Source: Kribbella antibiotica | GTDB taxonomy: Bacteria; Actinomycetota; Actinomycetes; Propionibacteriales; Kribbellaceae | DNA: 64,000 nt | Reading direction: 5' to 3' | Assembly (NCBI RefSeq): GCF_004349055.1 | Contig: NZ_SMKX01000001.1 | Coordinates: 1-64,000, forward strand | In this document: in pieces, positions 18,157 through 27,260 of the stretch | Numbering within the stretch: the first letter of the stretch is position 1 | Layout of the letters: each line of letters opens with the position of its first letter | Translations under genes and position numbers: made by a program | Notes under the pieces: model-generated | What the model saw: only the letters and a program-made list of their open reading frames with translations | What the model was told of the DNA's origin: nothing | Database searches by the model: none

Positions 18157-19650
18157 TCACGAGATCGGATACTGCTGACCCCGGTTCAGTGCGGCGCCGA
18201 AGTCGACGACGCGGCCATCCAAAGCCCAGCGATACCGGCCCTCCTGCACCACCGACGGCCGCTCCGACAAGTAGGTCGTCAGCCGCTCCAGCTCCTCCTG
18301 GCTGAGCCACGACGGCGGATCCGAGATCGCCTTGAATCCACAGATCGCCGAGAGGTCCTGCAACCACGACATCTGTACGTCGGTCAGCAGGTTCAGGCGG
18401 CTGCGGAAGTACACGACATCCGGGTCGACCTCGAGCAGCGGCGCATGCCAGAGCCGGTGCAGCGTATTCACCACCGCGTTGTAGGCCATCGCGTCAGAGG
18501 GATCTTCGCTGGCGTAATTCGTCCACAGGGGCGCCACATCGGGACCACTACGGAGCCCGTCGATCAGTCCGAGCGACGGCAGCAGCAACCCACCACTGCC
18601 GAGCAGATAGACCTCAGGCCCAGCCACCTCCCGGATCAGCGCAAGCGCATCCCGATACGCCTGCTCCCGCGGCGTACCAGACGCCCGTACGCCGGGAATT
18701 GCGCCGGCGTTGATGAAGTCGAGCTTGAGGTACGTGAATCCCCACTCGTGGACCACCCGATGAATGAGCGCCGCCAGGTGTTCCTGCACCCCCGGATGGG
18801 TCAGATCCAAAGCCCAGTAGCCAGTGCCCCAGTTATTCCCGGCAACCACCGGCTGTCCGTCGGCGGAGCGCAGTACATACTCAGGATGTTCACGCGCGAC
18901 CGTCGAGGTCGGCAGCACGATGAACGGCGCGATCCACAGCCCGGGGCGCATTCCACCAGCTGTGATTCGTTCGGTCAGTGAACGCATGCCCGACGGGAAC
19001 TTCTCGTTCGGCTCCCAATCGCCGACAGCCTGCTGCCAGCCGTCATCCACCTGTACGACGTCGAACGGCAACTCGGCCAGCTCCGCGATGTCCTTGGTCA
19101 GCGCCTCCTCGGTAATGCCCTCGTAGTAGGCGTACCAGGTGCACCACACGTTCCCGGCTCGCCGATTGCTGCTGCCAAGACGGGCAGCCAGCTGATCGGC
19201 GTACCGGGCGAAGACCTCTGCCTCGGGCCCGTAGGCCAGGAACCAAGGCGCGCCGTCGTCCTCGCACCAGCCGGCCAACGTGTCCTGGTCGGCGCTCAGG
19301 CGCGGCGTCCCGAGCCCGAGCGAACCGAGCAAGAGGACCTGCCCGTCTGAACCCTGCAGTGCGGCAACCGCTGAGGAGTGGTGACGCGAGGGGTCGTCCC
19401 AGCTGGTGTCGTCGGCAGTGAGCCGCCGTTCCGGATTGAGGATCCGTAACGGTGGTTCACTCAGTTGCCGCCACCCGCATGGACTCCACGAGTTCTGCCC
19501 GTGCCGATAGAACTCGGCATCACCGAGACCGTGCAGCACTGCCACCCGCCCCGGCGGCAGGATCAGGCCGCCGGGGACGGACGAGGGCGGTTCCGGGCCG
19601 GTCAGTTCCACCGCGAAGGTGCGGTCGGCCAGGTCGACGAGCAGAGGCAT
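18157..19650 (-). CDS. GH36-type alpha-galactosidase-like glycoside hydrolase
   Basis: A 497-aa cytoplasmic enzyme without a signal peptide. The TIM barrel has the GH36/melibiase hallmarks FDVVQVDDGWQ, WIAPFIV, nucleophile Asp311 in YLKLDFIN and acid/base Asp371 in RSGPDV. It is shorter than canonical 700-aa GH36 enzymes, because the N-terminal beta-sandwich is reduced. It should cleave alpha-galactosides or a related alpha-linked sugar brought in by the neighbouring ABC importer. It lies 26 bp downstream of the binding-protein gene in the same operon; ATG 19650 follows a GGGAGAT ribosome site. Confidence 0.87.
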   Translation of the reverse strand: MPLLVDLADRTFAVELTGPEPPSSVPGGLILPPGRVAVLHGLGDAEFYRHGQNSWSPCGWRQLSEPPLRILNPERRLTADDTSWDDPSRHHSSAVAALQGSDGQVLLLGSLGLGTPRLSADQDTLAGWCEDDGAPWFLAYGPEAEVFARYADQLAARLGSSNRRAGNVWCTWYAYYEGITEEALTKDIAELAELPFDVVQVDDGWQQAVGDWEPNEKFPSGMRSLTERITAGGMRPGLWIAPFIVLPTSTVAREHPEYVLRSADGQPVVAGNNWGTGYWALDLTHPGVQEHLAALIHRVVHEWGFTYLKLDFINAGAIPGVRASGTPREQAYRDALALIREVAGPEVYLLGSGGLLLPSLGLIDGLRSGPDVAPLWTNYASEDPSDAMAYNAVVNTLHRLWHAPLLEVDPDVVYFRSRLNLLTDVQMSWLQDLSAICGFKAISDPPSWLSQEELERLTTYLSERPSVVQEGRYRWALDGRVVDFGAALNRGQQYPIS

Positions 19651-19676
19651 GGATCTCCCTTAGAAAGCAGCAGTGC

Positions 19677-21032
19677 TTAGCGGAACAGGTCGTTGACTTG
19701 CTGGTTGGCCTTCTTCAATGCCGGCTCGGGCTCAACCTGCCCCAGTACGACGGCCTGCATCGCGTCCTGCATGATCTGATTGATCTCGCTGCCGAAGTCT
19801 GTGATCGGCAACAGGAACGTCCCGTCGGGGCTCTTGGTGTAGTCGACGTAGACCTGGACGTCGCGCCCCGCGGCCTTGTGAGCGGCCAGCGCCTTGGCCG
19901 TCCCCGACTTGATCGCCGGGAACACGACCGCATTGGCCCCGACCACGTTCTGGCAGTCGGCCGATCCCAGGTACTGCACCCACTTCCAGGCCGCGTCCTT
20001 GTTCGGCGTCCCGGCCCACGCTGCGTCCGACAACCCGTTGATCGCGCTCTTCCGCACCCCAACAGGCCCAACCGGCAATGGAGCGAGCGCAAACTTCTGC
20101 TTAGCCTCAGCTCCGAGATACGTGTTGATCGTCCAGGAGCCGGCGATCGTCAAGGCGGCCCGGCCGGAGCTCATGATCGCGTCGATCCCCAGCGTCGACT
20201 GCTTGTCGAAGCGAGGCGCATATCCCTTGTCCACCAGCGACTTGTACCAGGCGATCGTCTCGACCAGCTTGGGGTCGTCGTACTTGTACTGCGTTCCCCA
20301 GGGGTTCTTGTCCAGATACGTGAAACCGTTCGCCGCCGCGAGCTCACCCCACCCGTTCTGCCCTTGCGAACCGTCGTTCCACTCCGGCTGGTAGCCGTAG
20401 ACCTTCACCTTGCTCTTGTCGAACGCCGGATCGAGCCCGTTCCGCCCGGCAGCATCGATCGTGAGCCGGGCGATCGTCTTCTCGAAGGTTCCGCCGTCGC
20501 CGGGGTTCCACGTCATCGACGCAAGCTCGGCTGGTTTGATGCCCTGCTTCGCGAGCATCTCCGAGTTGTAGACGACCGCCTCGGTGTCCCAGTCCTTCGG
20601 CAGGCCGTAGCGTTTGCCGTCCTTGACCCACAGCTCCGCCAGCCCCTCTTGGTACTGGCCGAGGTCCACTTTCGCAGCATCGACGTACGGCTGCAGGTCG
20701 AGGATCTGCTGGCTCGAGACGAACTGCGGATAGTACGAAGCCTGGTTGGTCCAGACGTCCGGCGCGTCACCAGCGGCCAGTTGGGTGGTCAGGTTCTGCC
20801 AGTACTGCGCCCAAGCGGTCTGCGTGATCTTGATGGTGATGTCCGGGTTCGCCGTGTGGAACGCATCCGCACAGGCCTGGTACGACGCCTGCTGGTTGTC
20901 GTCCCAGAGCCAGTAGTCGAGCGTGACCGGGCCGTCGGCCGCCGCGTCGTCCTTCGCGCTGCAGGCGGTGAGCGCGGTCACCGCCAGTACGCCGGACAGG
21001 AGGGCCGCCCCCACCTGTTGTCTCGTGATCAT
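19677..21032 (-). CDS. Sugar ABC transporter substrate-binding lipoprotein
   Basis: A 451-aa family 1 solute-binding lipoprotein with signal peptide and lipobox LTA-C24. The mature protein starts DYWLWDDNQQASYQAC and has typical extracellular-binding motifs such as AAGDAPDVWTNQ and YGLPKDWDTEAVVYN. It should deliver an oligosaccharide to the permeases encoded 2.9 kb upstream (23889-25650), which are separated from it by an opposite-strand gene and a repeat. ATG 21032 follows GGAAGGAACAACTCGG. The promoter (TTGACA-N16-CATCAT) is nearly the same as that of the permease operon. No ATPase gene is present, so a shared MsiK-type ATPase is expected. Confidence 0.92.
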   Translation of the reverse strand: MITRQQVGAALLSGVLAVTALTACSAKDDAAADGPVTLDYWLWDDNQQASYQACADAFHTANPDITIKITQTAWAQYWQNLTTQLAAGDAPDVWTNQASYYPQFVSSQQILDLQPYVDAAKVDLGQYQEGLAELWVKDGKRYGLPKDWDTEAVVYNSEMLAKQGIKPAELASMTWNPGDGGTFEKTIARLTIDAAGRNGLDPAFDKSKVKVYGYQPEWNDGSQGQNGWGELAAANGFTYLDKNPWGTQYKYDDPKLVETIAWYKSLVDKGYAPRFDKQSTLGIDAIMSSGRAALTIAGSWTINTYLGAEAKQKFALAPLPVGPVGVRKSAINGLSDAAWAGTPNKDAAWKWVQYLGSADCQNVVGANAVVFPAIKSGTAKALAAHKAAGRDVQVYVDYTKSPDGTFLLPITDFGSEINQIMQDAMQAVVLGQVEPEPALKKANQQVNDLFR

Positions 21033-21087
21033 CCGAGTTGTTCCTTCCAACTGCACTGTCCTCTTGCCAACCGAGCTGTCTCGACTA

Positions 21088-21115
21088 ATGATGTGCCGCA
21101 TCGAAAGTTTGTCAA
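21088..21115 (-). promoter_or_regulatory. Promoter/operator of the binding-protein operon
   Basis: On the minus strand TTGACA (21110-21115), a 16-bp spacer and CATCAT (21088-21093) form a promoter. The core TTGACAAACTTTCG includes the palindrome AAASTTT. The same arrangement precedes the permease operon at 25657-25684, and both have TTACG just upstream, so a common regulator (probably the ROK protein) is inferred. Confidence 0.65.
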
Positions 21116-21145
21116 GGGCAGATCGTAATCCTCTGGAGGTTCTCG

Positions 21146-23119
21146 ATGCCATCTCTCGTGGCGCGGTTCGGTCGCGTCGCTCTCGCCCTGGTGCTCGGAG
21201 CGCTGCTGACAACCGCCCCCGCCCCAGCCACTGCCGCGCCTCAAGGCCCACCGCCTCGGCCGGCCGCACCCGCCGTACCGGATCCGGCTTTGACCGCTCA
21301 TCCACTGACCGCGGCACCTGGTCCGGTGGACAACCCGCTGAAGGGATTCGCCCGGTTCTTCTCGACCGGTAGCAATCAGAACACCGGCTATCCGCACTCG
21401 CTGACCTGGTCGTACTTCGGTCTCTCCGAGGTCATGACGAACGCCACGAACTGCGGCAGCTACGACTGGTCGCTGGTCGACCAGGCGCTCAACGAGAGTG
21501 CGACGTACGGGAATCAGACCGCGTTGCGGTTCTACATGGAGTATCCGGGTGGCTCGGGCACGCATCCCGCCAATGCGATCCCGCACTGCTTCGACGGGCA
21601 GGTTGCCTATCGCAACAACGCGTACTGGAACACCACGAGCCCTGACTACGACAACGCCTACCTGCTGACGGCGGTGAAGAACTTCATCGCCGCGTTCGGA
21701 GCCCGGTACGACGGTGATCCGCGGGTCGGCTTTATCCACACTGGCATCGTCGGGTTGTGGGGCGAGTGGCACACCTGGCCGTACGACACCGACACGAGTG
21801 GCGACAGCTACCCGAACTACATGCCGACCGATGCCCACGGCAAGGAAATCCTGCAGGCGTTCGACAATGCGTTCAACACCACGAAGCTCGAGGTTCGCTA
21901 CCCGGGTTCGGGTGGATCGGGTGCCAACAATCTGAACATCGGCTACCACGACGACTCGTTCTGCTATCGCGAAGGCAGTCCGCTCGCCGGGGTGACGCTG
22001 CCGGTCTCGATGGGCGGCGCCAGTTACTCCCAACTCCAGCACGCGCTCGATCAGGGTGTGGAGAACAAGTGGATCGGCCAGTCGATGGGCGGCGAAGTCC
22101 GGCCGGAGATCCAGGCGCAGGCCTTCGCCAACTGGCCAGGGGGCTCGGGTGACGTCGACAATATGAAGGCCTGTATCGAGCTGGAACACGCCACCTGGAA
22201 GATGAACGAACAGAGCTCCGGCTACAGCTCGACAGATCCGAATGTCGCCGCGGCGGTCCGGTTGATGGGCTACAACCTCGGCGTCACCAATGCCTACTAC
22301 AAGAACACCGTCTCCGGTACGGCGAAGATCGGCGTCCAGATCAGCAACGACGGCGTCGCCCCGTTCTACTACCCGTGGAAGGTCACGCTCGGCCTGAAGA
22401 ACAGCGCCGGTACGGTCGTCAGGTCGTGGGACACCCCGTGGGATCTGCGCACTGTCCAGCCTCGCAAGATCCGGGCGTTCCCGGACTGGGGAGTCGGCGG
22501 CGATCCGACGTACCGGGACTTTGGGTACGCGCAGTACTTCGACAGCACGGTCGACCTGAGTGGTGTTGCCAATAGCAACTACCAGCTCGTGCTGCGAGTC
22601 AAGAACCCGTTGGAGACCGTCAACGCCAACGCCAAGAAGCTCCGCTTCGCCAACGCCACCCAGAACGCCGACGGCTGGCTCGGCCTCGGCGCCATCACCG
22701 TCGGGGCCAGCGCTCCGGCCACCGGGTTCGTCGAGGCCGAGAACCCGGCCAACAGCCTGACCGGCGGAGCCGTCACCGCGACCTGCTCAGCCTGCTCGGG
22801 CGGTTCCAAAGTCGGCTACGTCGGGAACGGCGGCACTCTCGTCGTCAACAACCTCGGCACCGGTACCGCCGGGAGCCACACCCTGACCCTGTCCTACCTG
22901 ACCGCCGAATCCCGTTCCGCCACCATCAAGGTCAACAACGGCGCAGCAACCAGTTACACCTTCGCCCCCACCGCCGACTGGAACACCGTCGGCACCCGCA
23001 GCATCACCGTCCCCCTCAATGCGGCTAATAACACCGTCACCATCACCAACCCGACTGGCTGGGCCCCGACTTCGACAAACTCGCCGTCACGCTCAACTAG
23101 CACCCCGCCCCGCACCTAA
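21146..23119 (+). CDS. Secreted DUF4874/DUF4832 protein with CBM35-like C terminus (3' frameshift)
   Basis: A 657-aa secreted protein. After a signal peptide (about 1-31), a DUF4874-like TIM-barrel half (about 60-270, NPLKGFARFF, ALRFYMEYPG, GLWGEWHTW) and a DUF4832 domain (about 275-520) follow. A CBM35-like domain begins FVEAENPANSLTGG at about 530. The domain breaks near its end: in a CCCC run at 23064-23067 the frame shifts, and the expected ending DFDKLAVTLN plus a TAG stop (23098-23100) lies in another frame. As read, the protein ends with an unrelated tail to 23119. It sits divergently inside a split sugar-import locus and probably acts on polysaccharide. Confidence 0.85.
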   Translation: MPSLVARFGRVALALVLGALLTTAPAPATAAPQGPPPRPAAPAVPDPALTAHPLTAAPGPVDNPLKGFARFFSTGSNQNTGYPHSLTWSYFGLSEVMTNATNCGSYDWSLVDQALNESATYGNQTALRFYMEYPGGSGTHPANAIPHCFDGQVAYRNNAYWNTTSPDYDNAYLLTAVKNFIAAFGARYDGDPRVGFIHTGIVGLWGEWHTWPYDTDTSGDSYPNYMPTDAHGKEILQAFDNAFNTTKLEVRYPGSGGSGANNLNIGYHDDSFCYREGSPLAGVTLPVSMGGASYSQLQHALDQGVENKWIGQSMGGEVRPEIQAQAFANWPGGSGDVDNMKACIELEHATWKMNEQSSGYSSTDPNVAAAVRLMGYNLGVTNAYYKNTVSGTAKIGVQISNDGVAPFYYPWKVTLGLKNSAGTVVRSWDTPWDLRTVQPRKIRAFPDWGVGGDPTYRDFGYAQYFDSTVDLSGVANSNYQLVLRVKNPLETVNANAKKLRFANATQNADGWLGLGAITVGASAPATGFVEAENPANSLTGGAVTATCSACSGGSKVGYVGNGGTLVVNNLGTGTAGSHTLTLSYLTAESRSATIKVNNGAATSYTFAPTADWNTVGTRSITVPLNAANNTVTITNPTGWAPTSTNSPSRSTSTPPRT

Positions 23120-23159
23120 CGTCCGAACGATCTCCGCGTCGTTCGGACGTTAGGTGCGG
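23110..23159. terminator. Perfect 21-bp hairpin after the DUF4832 gene
   Basis: Arms at 23110-23130 and 23139-23159 are perfectly complementary over 21 bp around an 8-nt loop. This could end DUF4832 transcription. It also contains CCTAACGTCCGAACGATC, an 18-mer found again in the hairpin at 43675, so it may be a dispersed repeat and not only a terminator. Confidence 0.75.
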
Positions 23160-23219
23160 TTGAGGCCGGTTTGTGGACTCGTACTGCCGCTCCGCGGCAA
23201 TTAGTTACCCCAAAGACCT

Positions 23220-23852
23220 GGTTGCTCGCCGCACCGGACAAGCCGGGCACGTTGCTTGGGGTTGCTCGCCGCGGCGGCCGCGTTACAGAAAGAGCTTGGC
23301 TGGGCCCGGTGGCTGGTTGAGGTACTGGCGAGGTCGGCGATCGCGTGACCGTTGCTTGAGGTGCTCGCTATGGCTGGGGTGGAAAAGCGGCGCCGGGTGG
23401 AAACTCCATGTCGCCATTTGCACAAAACGTTCCACCCAGCTCGCCAGGCGGGCTGGTCGGTGGGGCTGGGGAGCTTTACCCGTCATTCCAGGTCAGTTTC
23501 GCTCCCCAGCCCGCCCGGATACCCGACGAATCGAGCGCTGGGGAGTTCACCGGCGTATCCGCTGCCGTTTCGCGCTATGCGGGACTTTTTCGGGTCTATG
23601 CGCCGAAAAATTCACGCGTAGCGAGGGTTGCCGGGGTCAGCCGGGCACTGCAGGACCCCGCGCTGCCTTGCCAGCGCTTTTCACCACCACCAAGGGTCAC
23701 TTTCCAGGCCTCCCCGCTACCGGCCGTAACCATAGCGAGTACCTCAATCGGCGGGAACGCGATCGCCGGCCTCGCCATCCCCCTCAGCCACGCGCCGGGC
23801 CCAGCCAAACTCTCACTGTAAATCGGCCGCAGCGGCGACCAGCCACAAGCCG
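23220..23852. repeat. 633-bp palindromic repeat, copy A
   Basis: This stretch recurs almost base for base at 51829-52657 after removal of a 190-bp insertion and its 5-bp duplication there. The outer parts are long imperfect inverted arms (23253-23373 and 23730-23850, about 121 bp each); both contain TTGGCTGGGCCCGG and GGCGATCGCG. The centre carries a smaller hairpin GCTGGGGAGC...GCTCCCCAGC (23465-23510). Several frames are open, but none resembles a known protein. It occupies the whole gap between the DUF4832 gene and the permease operon. A fold-back element or a structured non-coding repeat is the best description. Confidence 0.8.
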
Positions 23853-23888
23853 TACCGACCCGGCCGCATCGCGGCGATACCCCAGCCC

Positions 23889-24770
23889 CTACTTCAGCCC
23901 AGAGAAGTTCAGCGACTCCACCAGCCGCTTACCCAGAAAGATGAGCAGCAGCAGTACCGGGATGACGGACAGCACTGAGCCGGCCATCAGCCCCGTCCAG
24001 TCCGGCGCGCGGTTAGGCGACTGCTGAAGGAAGACGCCCAGACCAACAGTAAGGACTCGAGTCTCCTCGCCCTTGCCCACCAGTAGCGGCCAGAGGTAGT
24101 CCTTCCAGCTCCAGACAATGGTGGTGAGGCCGATGGTGATGAGCGGCCCGCGACTCATCGGCAGCACGATCCGCCAGAACATCCCCCACGGACCGACACC
24201 TTCGAGCAGGGCGGCTTCTTCGACCTCGCGGGGGATCGACAAAAAGAACTGGCGCAGGAAAAACACCGCGAACGGTGTCATCAGCAGGCTCGGTAGGACG
24301 AGGCCAGGGATGGTGTTCAGTACGCCGAGTTGCTTGGCCAGCACGAAGTTCGGGAGCAGGGTGAAGATCGGCGGCACCATCAGGGCGGCGACGATGATGC
24401 CGAAGGCCAGGTCGCGGCCGGGGAAGCGCAGGCGCGCGAAGGCGTAGCCGGCCATGGCGCAGCAGAAGGTCTGCACTAGAGCGATCGAGCCGCTGTAGAT
24501 CATTGAGTTCAGCGTGTAGCGCAGGAAGTTGATCTGCGCCCCGGAGCCACCGGCGGCTCGCGCCTCAGCCGCGTCGACGAGTCCGAGCACCCGGCGGAAG
24601 TTGATCAGGGTCGCGTGATCCGGCCACAACGAAGTGGAGCCGGCGTACAGGTCGGCTGCGGGGGTGAGCGCTGTCCGGACCATCCAGTAGAAGGGGAAGA
24701 TCGTCAGGACGAGCGCCGTGGTCAGGATGATCCAGGCAACGACTCGGCCGGGCCTCAGGTTGGCGAACAT
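23889..24770 (-). CDS. Carbohydrate ABC transporter permease (MalG type)
   Basis: A 293-aa inner-membrane permease with six predicted helices. The binding-protein-dependent EAA loop reads EVEEAALLEGVGPWGMFWRI, followed by LPMSRGPLITIG. It partners the MalF-type permease encoded 10 bp upstream and the lipoprotein at 19677-21032. The 3' end lies only 36 bp from repeat copy A, so the original downstream part of the operon has probably been displaced. Confidence 0.93.
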   Translation of the reverse strand: MFANLRPGRVVAWIILTTALVLTIFPFYWMVRTALTPAADLYAGSTSLWPDHATLINFRRVLGLVDAAEARAAGGSGAQINFLRYTLNSMIYSGSIALVQTFCCAMAGYAFARLRFPGRDLAFGIIVAALMVPPIFTLLPNFVLAKQLGVLNTIPGLVLPSLLMTPFAVFFLRQFFLSIPREVEEAALLEGVGPWGMFWRIVLPMSRGPLITIGLTTIVWSWKDYLWPLLVGKGEETRVLTVGLGVFLQQSPNRAPDWTGLMAGSVLSVIPVLLLLIFLGKRLVESLNFSGLK

Positions 24771-24780
24771 GGCGTGGCTC

Positions 24781-25650
24781 CTAGGTCAGGTCCGAGCGGG
24801 ATGCGCGCAGCATCCGCAGCTGGACGAACGTCAGCACGCCCAGTACGACGACGAGCACCATCGCGACCGCGGCTGCGTAGCCCATGTGGAAGTAGGTGAA
24901 GGCCTGTTGGTAGATGTAGTAATAGATGACGCGGGTCTCGGGGATGGGCGCTTTACCGCCGTAGACAACCGCGACCGTGTCGAAGATCTGGAACGAGCCG
25001 ATCATCGACACGACCAGTACGAGCGCAAGGATCGGCCGGATCAACGGCAGCGTGATCGAACGGAACATCCGCACCTCACTGGCTCCGTCGATCGACGCGC
25101 TCTCGTAGAGATGCTGCGGTACCTGCAACATTCCGGCGTACAGGAGTAGTGCGGTGTAGCCGGTGTAGGCCCAACTGTTGACGAGGGCAACCAACGGCAT
25201 CGCCCAGTTGGGGGAGTTGAAGGACACCGTCGTCCCGAGCAGGTGGTTGACGAATCCCAGGTCAGGGTCGAGCAGCCAGGCCCACAACAGGCCGATCGTC
25301 ACGTTCGGAACGAGCCACGGCACCAGCAACGCAGCCCGCAGTACGACGGACCGCGTCAACCGGTGCATGAGCGCCGCGAGCCCCAGCGCGAGCAGAGTCT
25401 GGGACACGATGTTGACCACGACGTAGTAGCCGGTCACCTTCAACGCGTTCCAGAACTGCTCGTCGCCGATCAGCTTGCGGTAGTTGTCACCGCCAACGAA
25501 CGTCGGTTCGTTGAGCAGGCTGTAGTCGGTCAGCGAGTACCAGACACCTCGCACTGTTGGGTACGCATAGAAGATCTGGAAGCCGGCAATTACCGGCAGC
25601 AGGAACAGCCATCCGACTCGACGGTCGTCCCGCCGCCTCACCACAGTCAT
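24781..25650 (-). CDS. Carbohydrate ABC transporter permease (MalF type)
   Basis: A 289-aa permease with about six membrane helices. The EAA loop is HLYESASIDGASEVRMFRSI, then TLPLIRPILALVLVVS. First gene of the two-permease unit. The promoter's -10 box (CATCAT, 25657-25662) ends only 6 bp before ATG 25650, so the transcript is probably leaderless. The shared promoter sequence ties it to the binding-protein/glycosidase/ROK operon downstream. Confidence 0.93.
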   Translation of the reverse strand: MTVVRRRDDRRVGWLFLLPVIAGFQIFYAYPTVRGVWYSLTDYSLLNEPTFVGGDNYRKLIGDEQFWNALKVTGYYVVVNIVSQTLLALGLAALMHRLTRSVVLRAALLVPWLVPNVTIGLLWAWLLDPDLGFVNHLLGTTVSFNSPNWAMPLVALVNSWAYTGYTALLLYAGMLQVPQHLYESASIDGASEVRMFRSITLPLIRPILALVLVVSMIGSFQIFDTVAVVYGGKAPIPETRVIYYYIYQQAFTYFHMGYAAAVAMVLVVVLGVLTFVQLRMLRASRSDLT

Positions 25651-25656
25651 GGGATA

Positions 25657-25684
25657 ATGATGCGGCCTAGCGAAACTTTGTCAA
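25657..25684 (-). promoter_or_regulatory. Promoter/operator of the permease operon (probably leaderless)
   Basis: TTGACA (25679-25684, minus strand), a 16-bp spacer and CATCAT (25657-25662) are followed by 6 bp and the ATG. The core TTGACAAAGTTTCG matches the promoter at 21088-21115 except for one base. TTACG lies just upstream in both. Confidence 0.65.
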
Positions 25685-25712
25685 CAGCGAAGCGTAACGC
25701 GGGCCCTGTCGG

Positions 25713-26624
25713 TCAGTGGAAGTTCCACTCCGCGCGCGGGCCGGGGCCGACGGTCAAGGTGGAGTTGCCGATCTGCTCGACGTGGCGGGGCGTCGGGTGG
25801 TTCAGGCGGAACTGGACCTGCTTGAGGCCGGCGTCGGCGCGCTCGACGCGGTCCAGCCGGATGGTGGTGAAGTCGCTCTGGGCGATGATGCCGGTCGGCA
25901 AGGTGCGGAGCTTGAAACCGCCGGCGCGCAGGAGCGGCACGGTCGCGTCGAGATCCTTGGCGGTGACGCCGAATCGGATCAGCGTGATGTCGCGCATCAG
26001 GCGCTCGCGGTACAGGTCCGGCAGATACCGCTCGCGGCTGACATCACCGTCGTACTGGGCGGGCTCGGTCTTGCTGCGCGGATCGGCGAGATAGGAGGGC
26101 AGGTACTCCATCGCCCAGCCCCCGAAGGCGTCGTACGTCGTCTCAGCGAAGACCGCGTCGAACCAGGGGATCGGTACGCCGTCGCCGAAGTCGCGCGTCT
26201 GCTGGTATTCGAAGGGCTCGACCCCGGCCCGGCGCAGACCCGCGACGATCTTCGGGTAACCGCCTTGGCGGTCGGTCGAGATCGCGAGACCGGCGGAGCC
26301 CTCCGCGGCGTCCTGACCCGGCAGATCGCCGGCCGCGAACAACTCGAGATAGGTCTCGCGGCCCTTCAGATACCGGCCCTTCCAGGTCTGGCCGCCACCG
26401 GTGGTGGTGCGGACCTCGAAGTTCGCGAACTCACGCAGGTACGCCGAGTTCTCGATCGCATCCGCGGTCGGCTTGTCGAGGACGCCGTACGCGTGGTTGT
26501 AGAACGCTGTCACAGTCCCTCCGGCCTGGGCGGTCGGCGCCGTCAGCAACACTACGGCCGAGGCGAGGGCAGTCAGTAAGGTCATCGGGCGAAAGCTGCG
26601 CATGAGCGACACCGTAGATGCCAT
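25713..26624 (-). CDS. Secreted protein, DUF5829-like
   Basis: A 303-aa exported protein with a signal peptide (about 1-35, cleavage near AQAGG). The mature part begins TAFYNHAYGVLDKPTADAIE and includes ETYLELFAAGD and GDGVPIPWFDAV, recalling DUF5829, a glyoxalase/VOC-like family of unknown role. No catalytic motif is evident. Several in-frame ATGs near the N terminus make the start uncertain; ATG 26603 (MRSFRP) would also give a good signal peptide. It is divergent from the DUF998 gene. Confidence 0.65.
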   Translation of the reverse strand: MASTVSLMRSFRPMTLLTALASAVVLLTAPTAQAGGTVTAFYNHAYGVLDKPTADAIENSAYLREFANFEVRTTTGGGQTWKGRYLKGRETYLELFAAGDLPGQDAAEGSAGLAISTDRQGGYPKIVAGLRRAGVEPFEYQQTRDFGDGVPIPWFDAVFAETTYDAFGGWAMEYLPSYLADPRSKTEPAQYDGDVSRERYLPDLYRERLMRDITLIRFGVTAKDLDATVPLLRAGGFKLRTLPTGIIAQSDFTTIRLDRVERADAGLKQVQFRLNHPTPRHVEQIGNSTLTVGPGPRAEWNFH

Positions 26625-26662
26625 GTCATCGAAATTTCATGCACTGGCAGGAACATGCACTC

Positions 26663-27223
26663 ATGAGCACCGCTTTGGCCGCCGTCGCCGCCGCCGCACT
26701 CCTCCTGATCCGGCTGGGCCTGTTCGTCGCCCTGCATGTCGTCCGCAGCGACTACAACCCCATTGAGCATGCCGTCAGCGACTACGCCGTGGGCCCGACC
26801 CGCCGCCTCTCGACCATCGCCGCCTGGGTTTGGGGCGCGGCCTGGGTCGCCCTCGCCTTCGCGGTCGACTCAGCATCGGCGCGGGTCTGGCTGCTGGTCC
26901 TGGCTGTGATCTTCGTGGCACTCCCGTTCATCCCGACCGATCTCGAAGGCACCCGACAGACCGTGATCGGGCGGGTTCACTACGTGGCGGCGGTCGCCTG
27001 GTTCGCGATCAGCTTCAGCCTGATGAGCACCTTCACGGACCGGTACGACGTCGCCGTACTGACCGTCTTGCGCTGGATCGCGCTCGTGTCGCTGGCAGCA
27101 CTCGTGATTGCACTCGTCGTGCGCCCGCTTCGGCGCCGGTTCTTCGGGCTCTCGGAGCGGGCGTTCATCGTTGCGGTCAACCTCTTCTACCTGATCGTGG
27201 CGATCCTGACTGTGACGCGCTGA
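26663..27223 (+). CDS. DUF998-family membrane protein
   Basis: An integral membrane protein of 186 aa with about six hydrophobic helices. The first two flank VVRSDYNPIEHAVSDYAVGP, the DUF998 signature, and LPFIPTDLEGTR follows the third or fourth helix. The role is unknown. ATG 26663 is preferred because it starts directly before the first helix. The neighbouring genes give no functional clue. Confidence 0.8.
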   Translation: MSTALAAVAAAALLLIRLGLFVALHVVRSDYNPIEHAVSDYAVGPTRRLSTIAAWVWGAAWVALAFAVDSASARVWLLVLAVIFVALPFIPTDLEGTRQTVIGRVHYVAAVAWFAISFSLMSTFTDRYDVAVLTVLRWIALVSLAALVIALVVRPLRRRFFGLSERAFIVAVNLFYLIVAILTVTR

Positions 27224-27260
27224 CGGGTTCGGGTGGTCTGTGGCCGGGTACTGAGGGGCC

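Noticed and set aside
23408-23821. Open frames inside the palindromic repeats as protein genes
   Set aside because: Frames on both strands are equally conserved between the copies because the DNA is nearly identical, the MITE breaks the frame in copy B, and no protein family is recalled.
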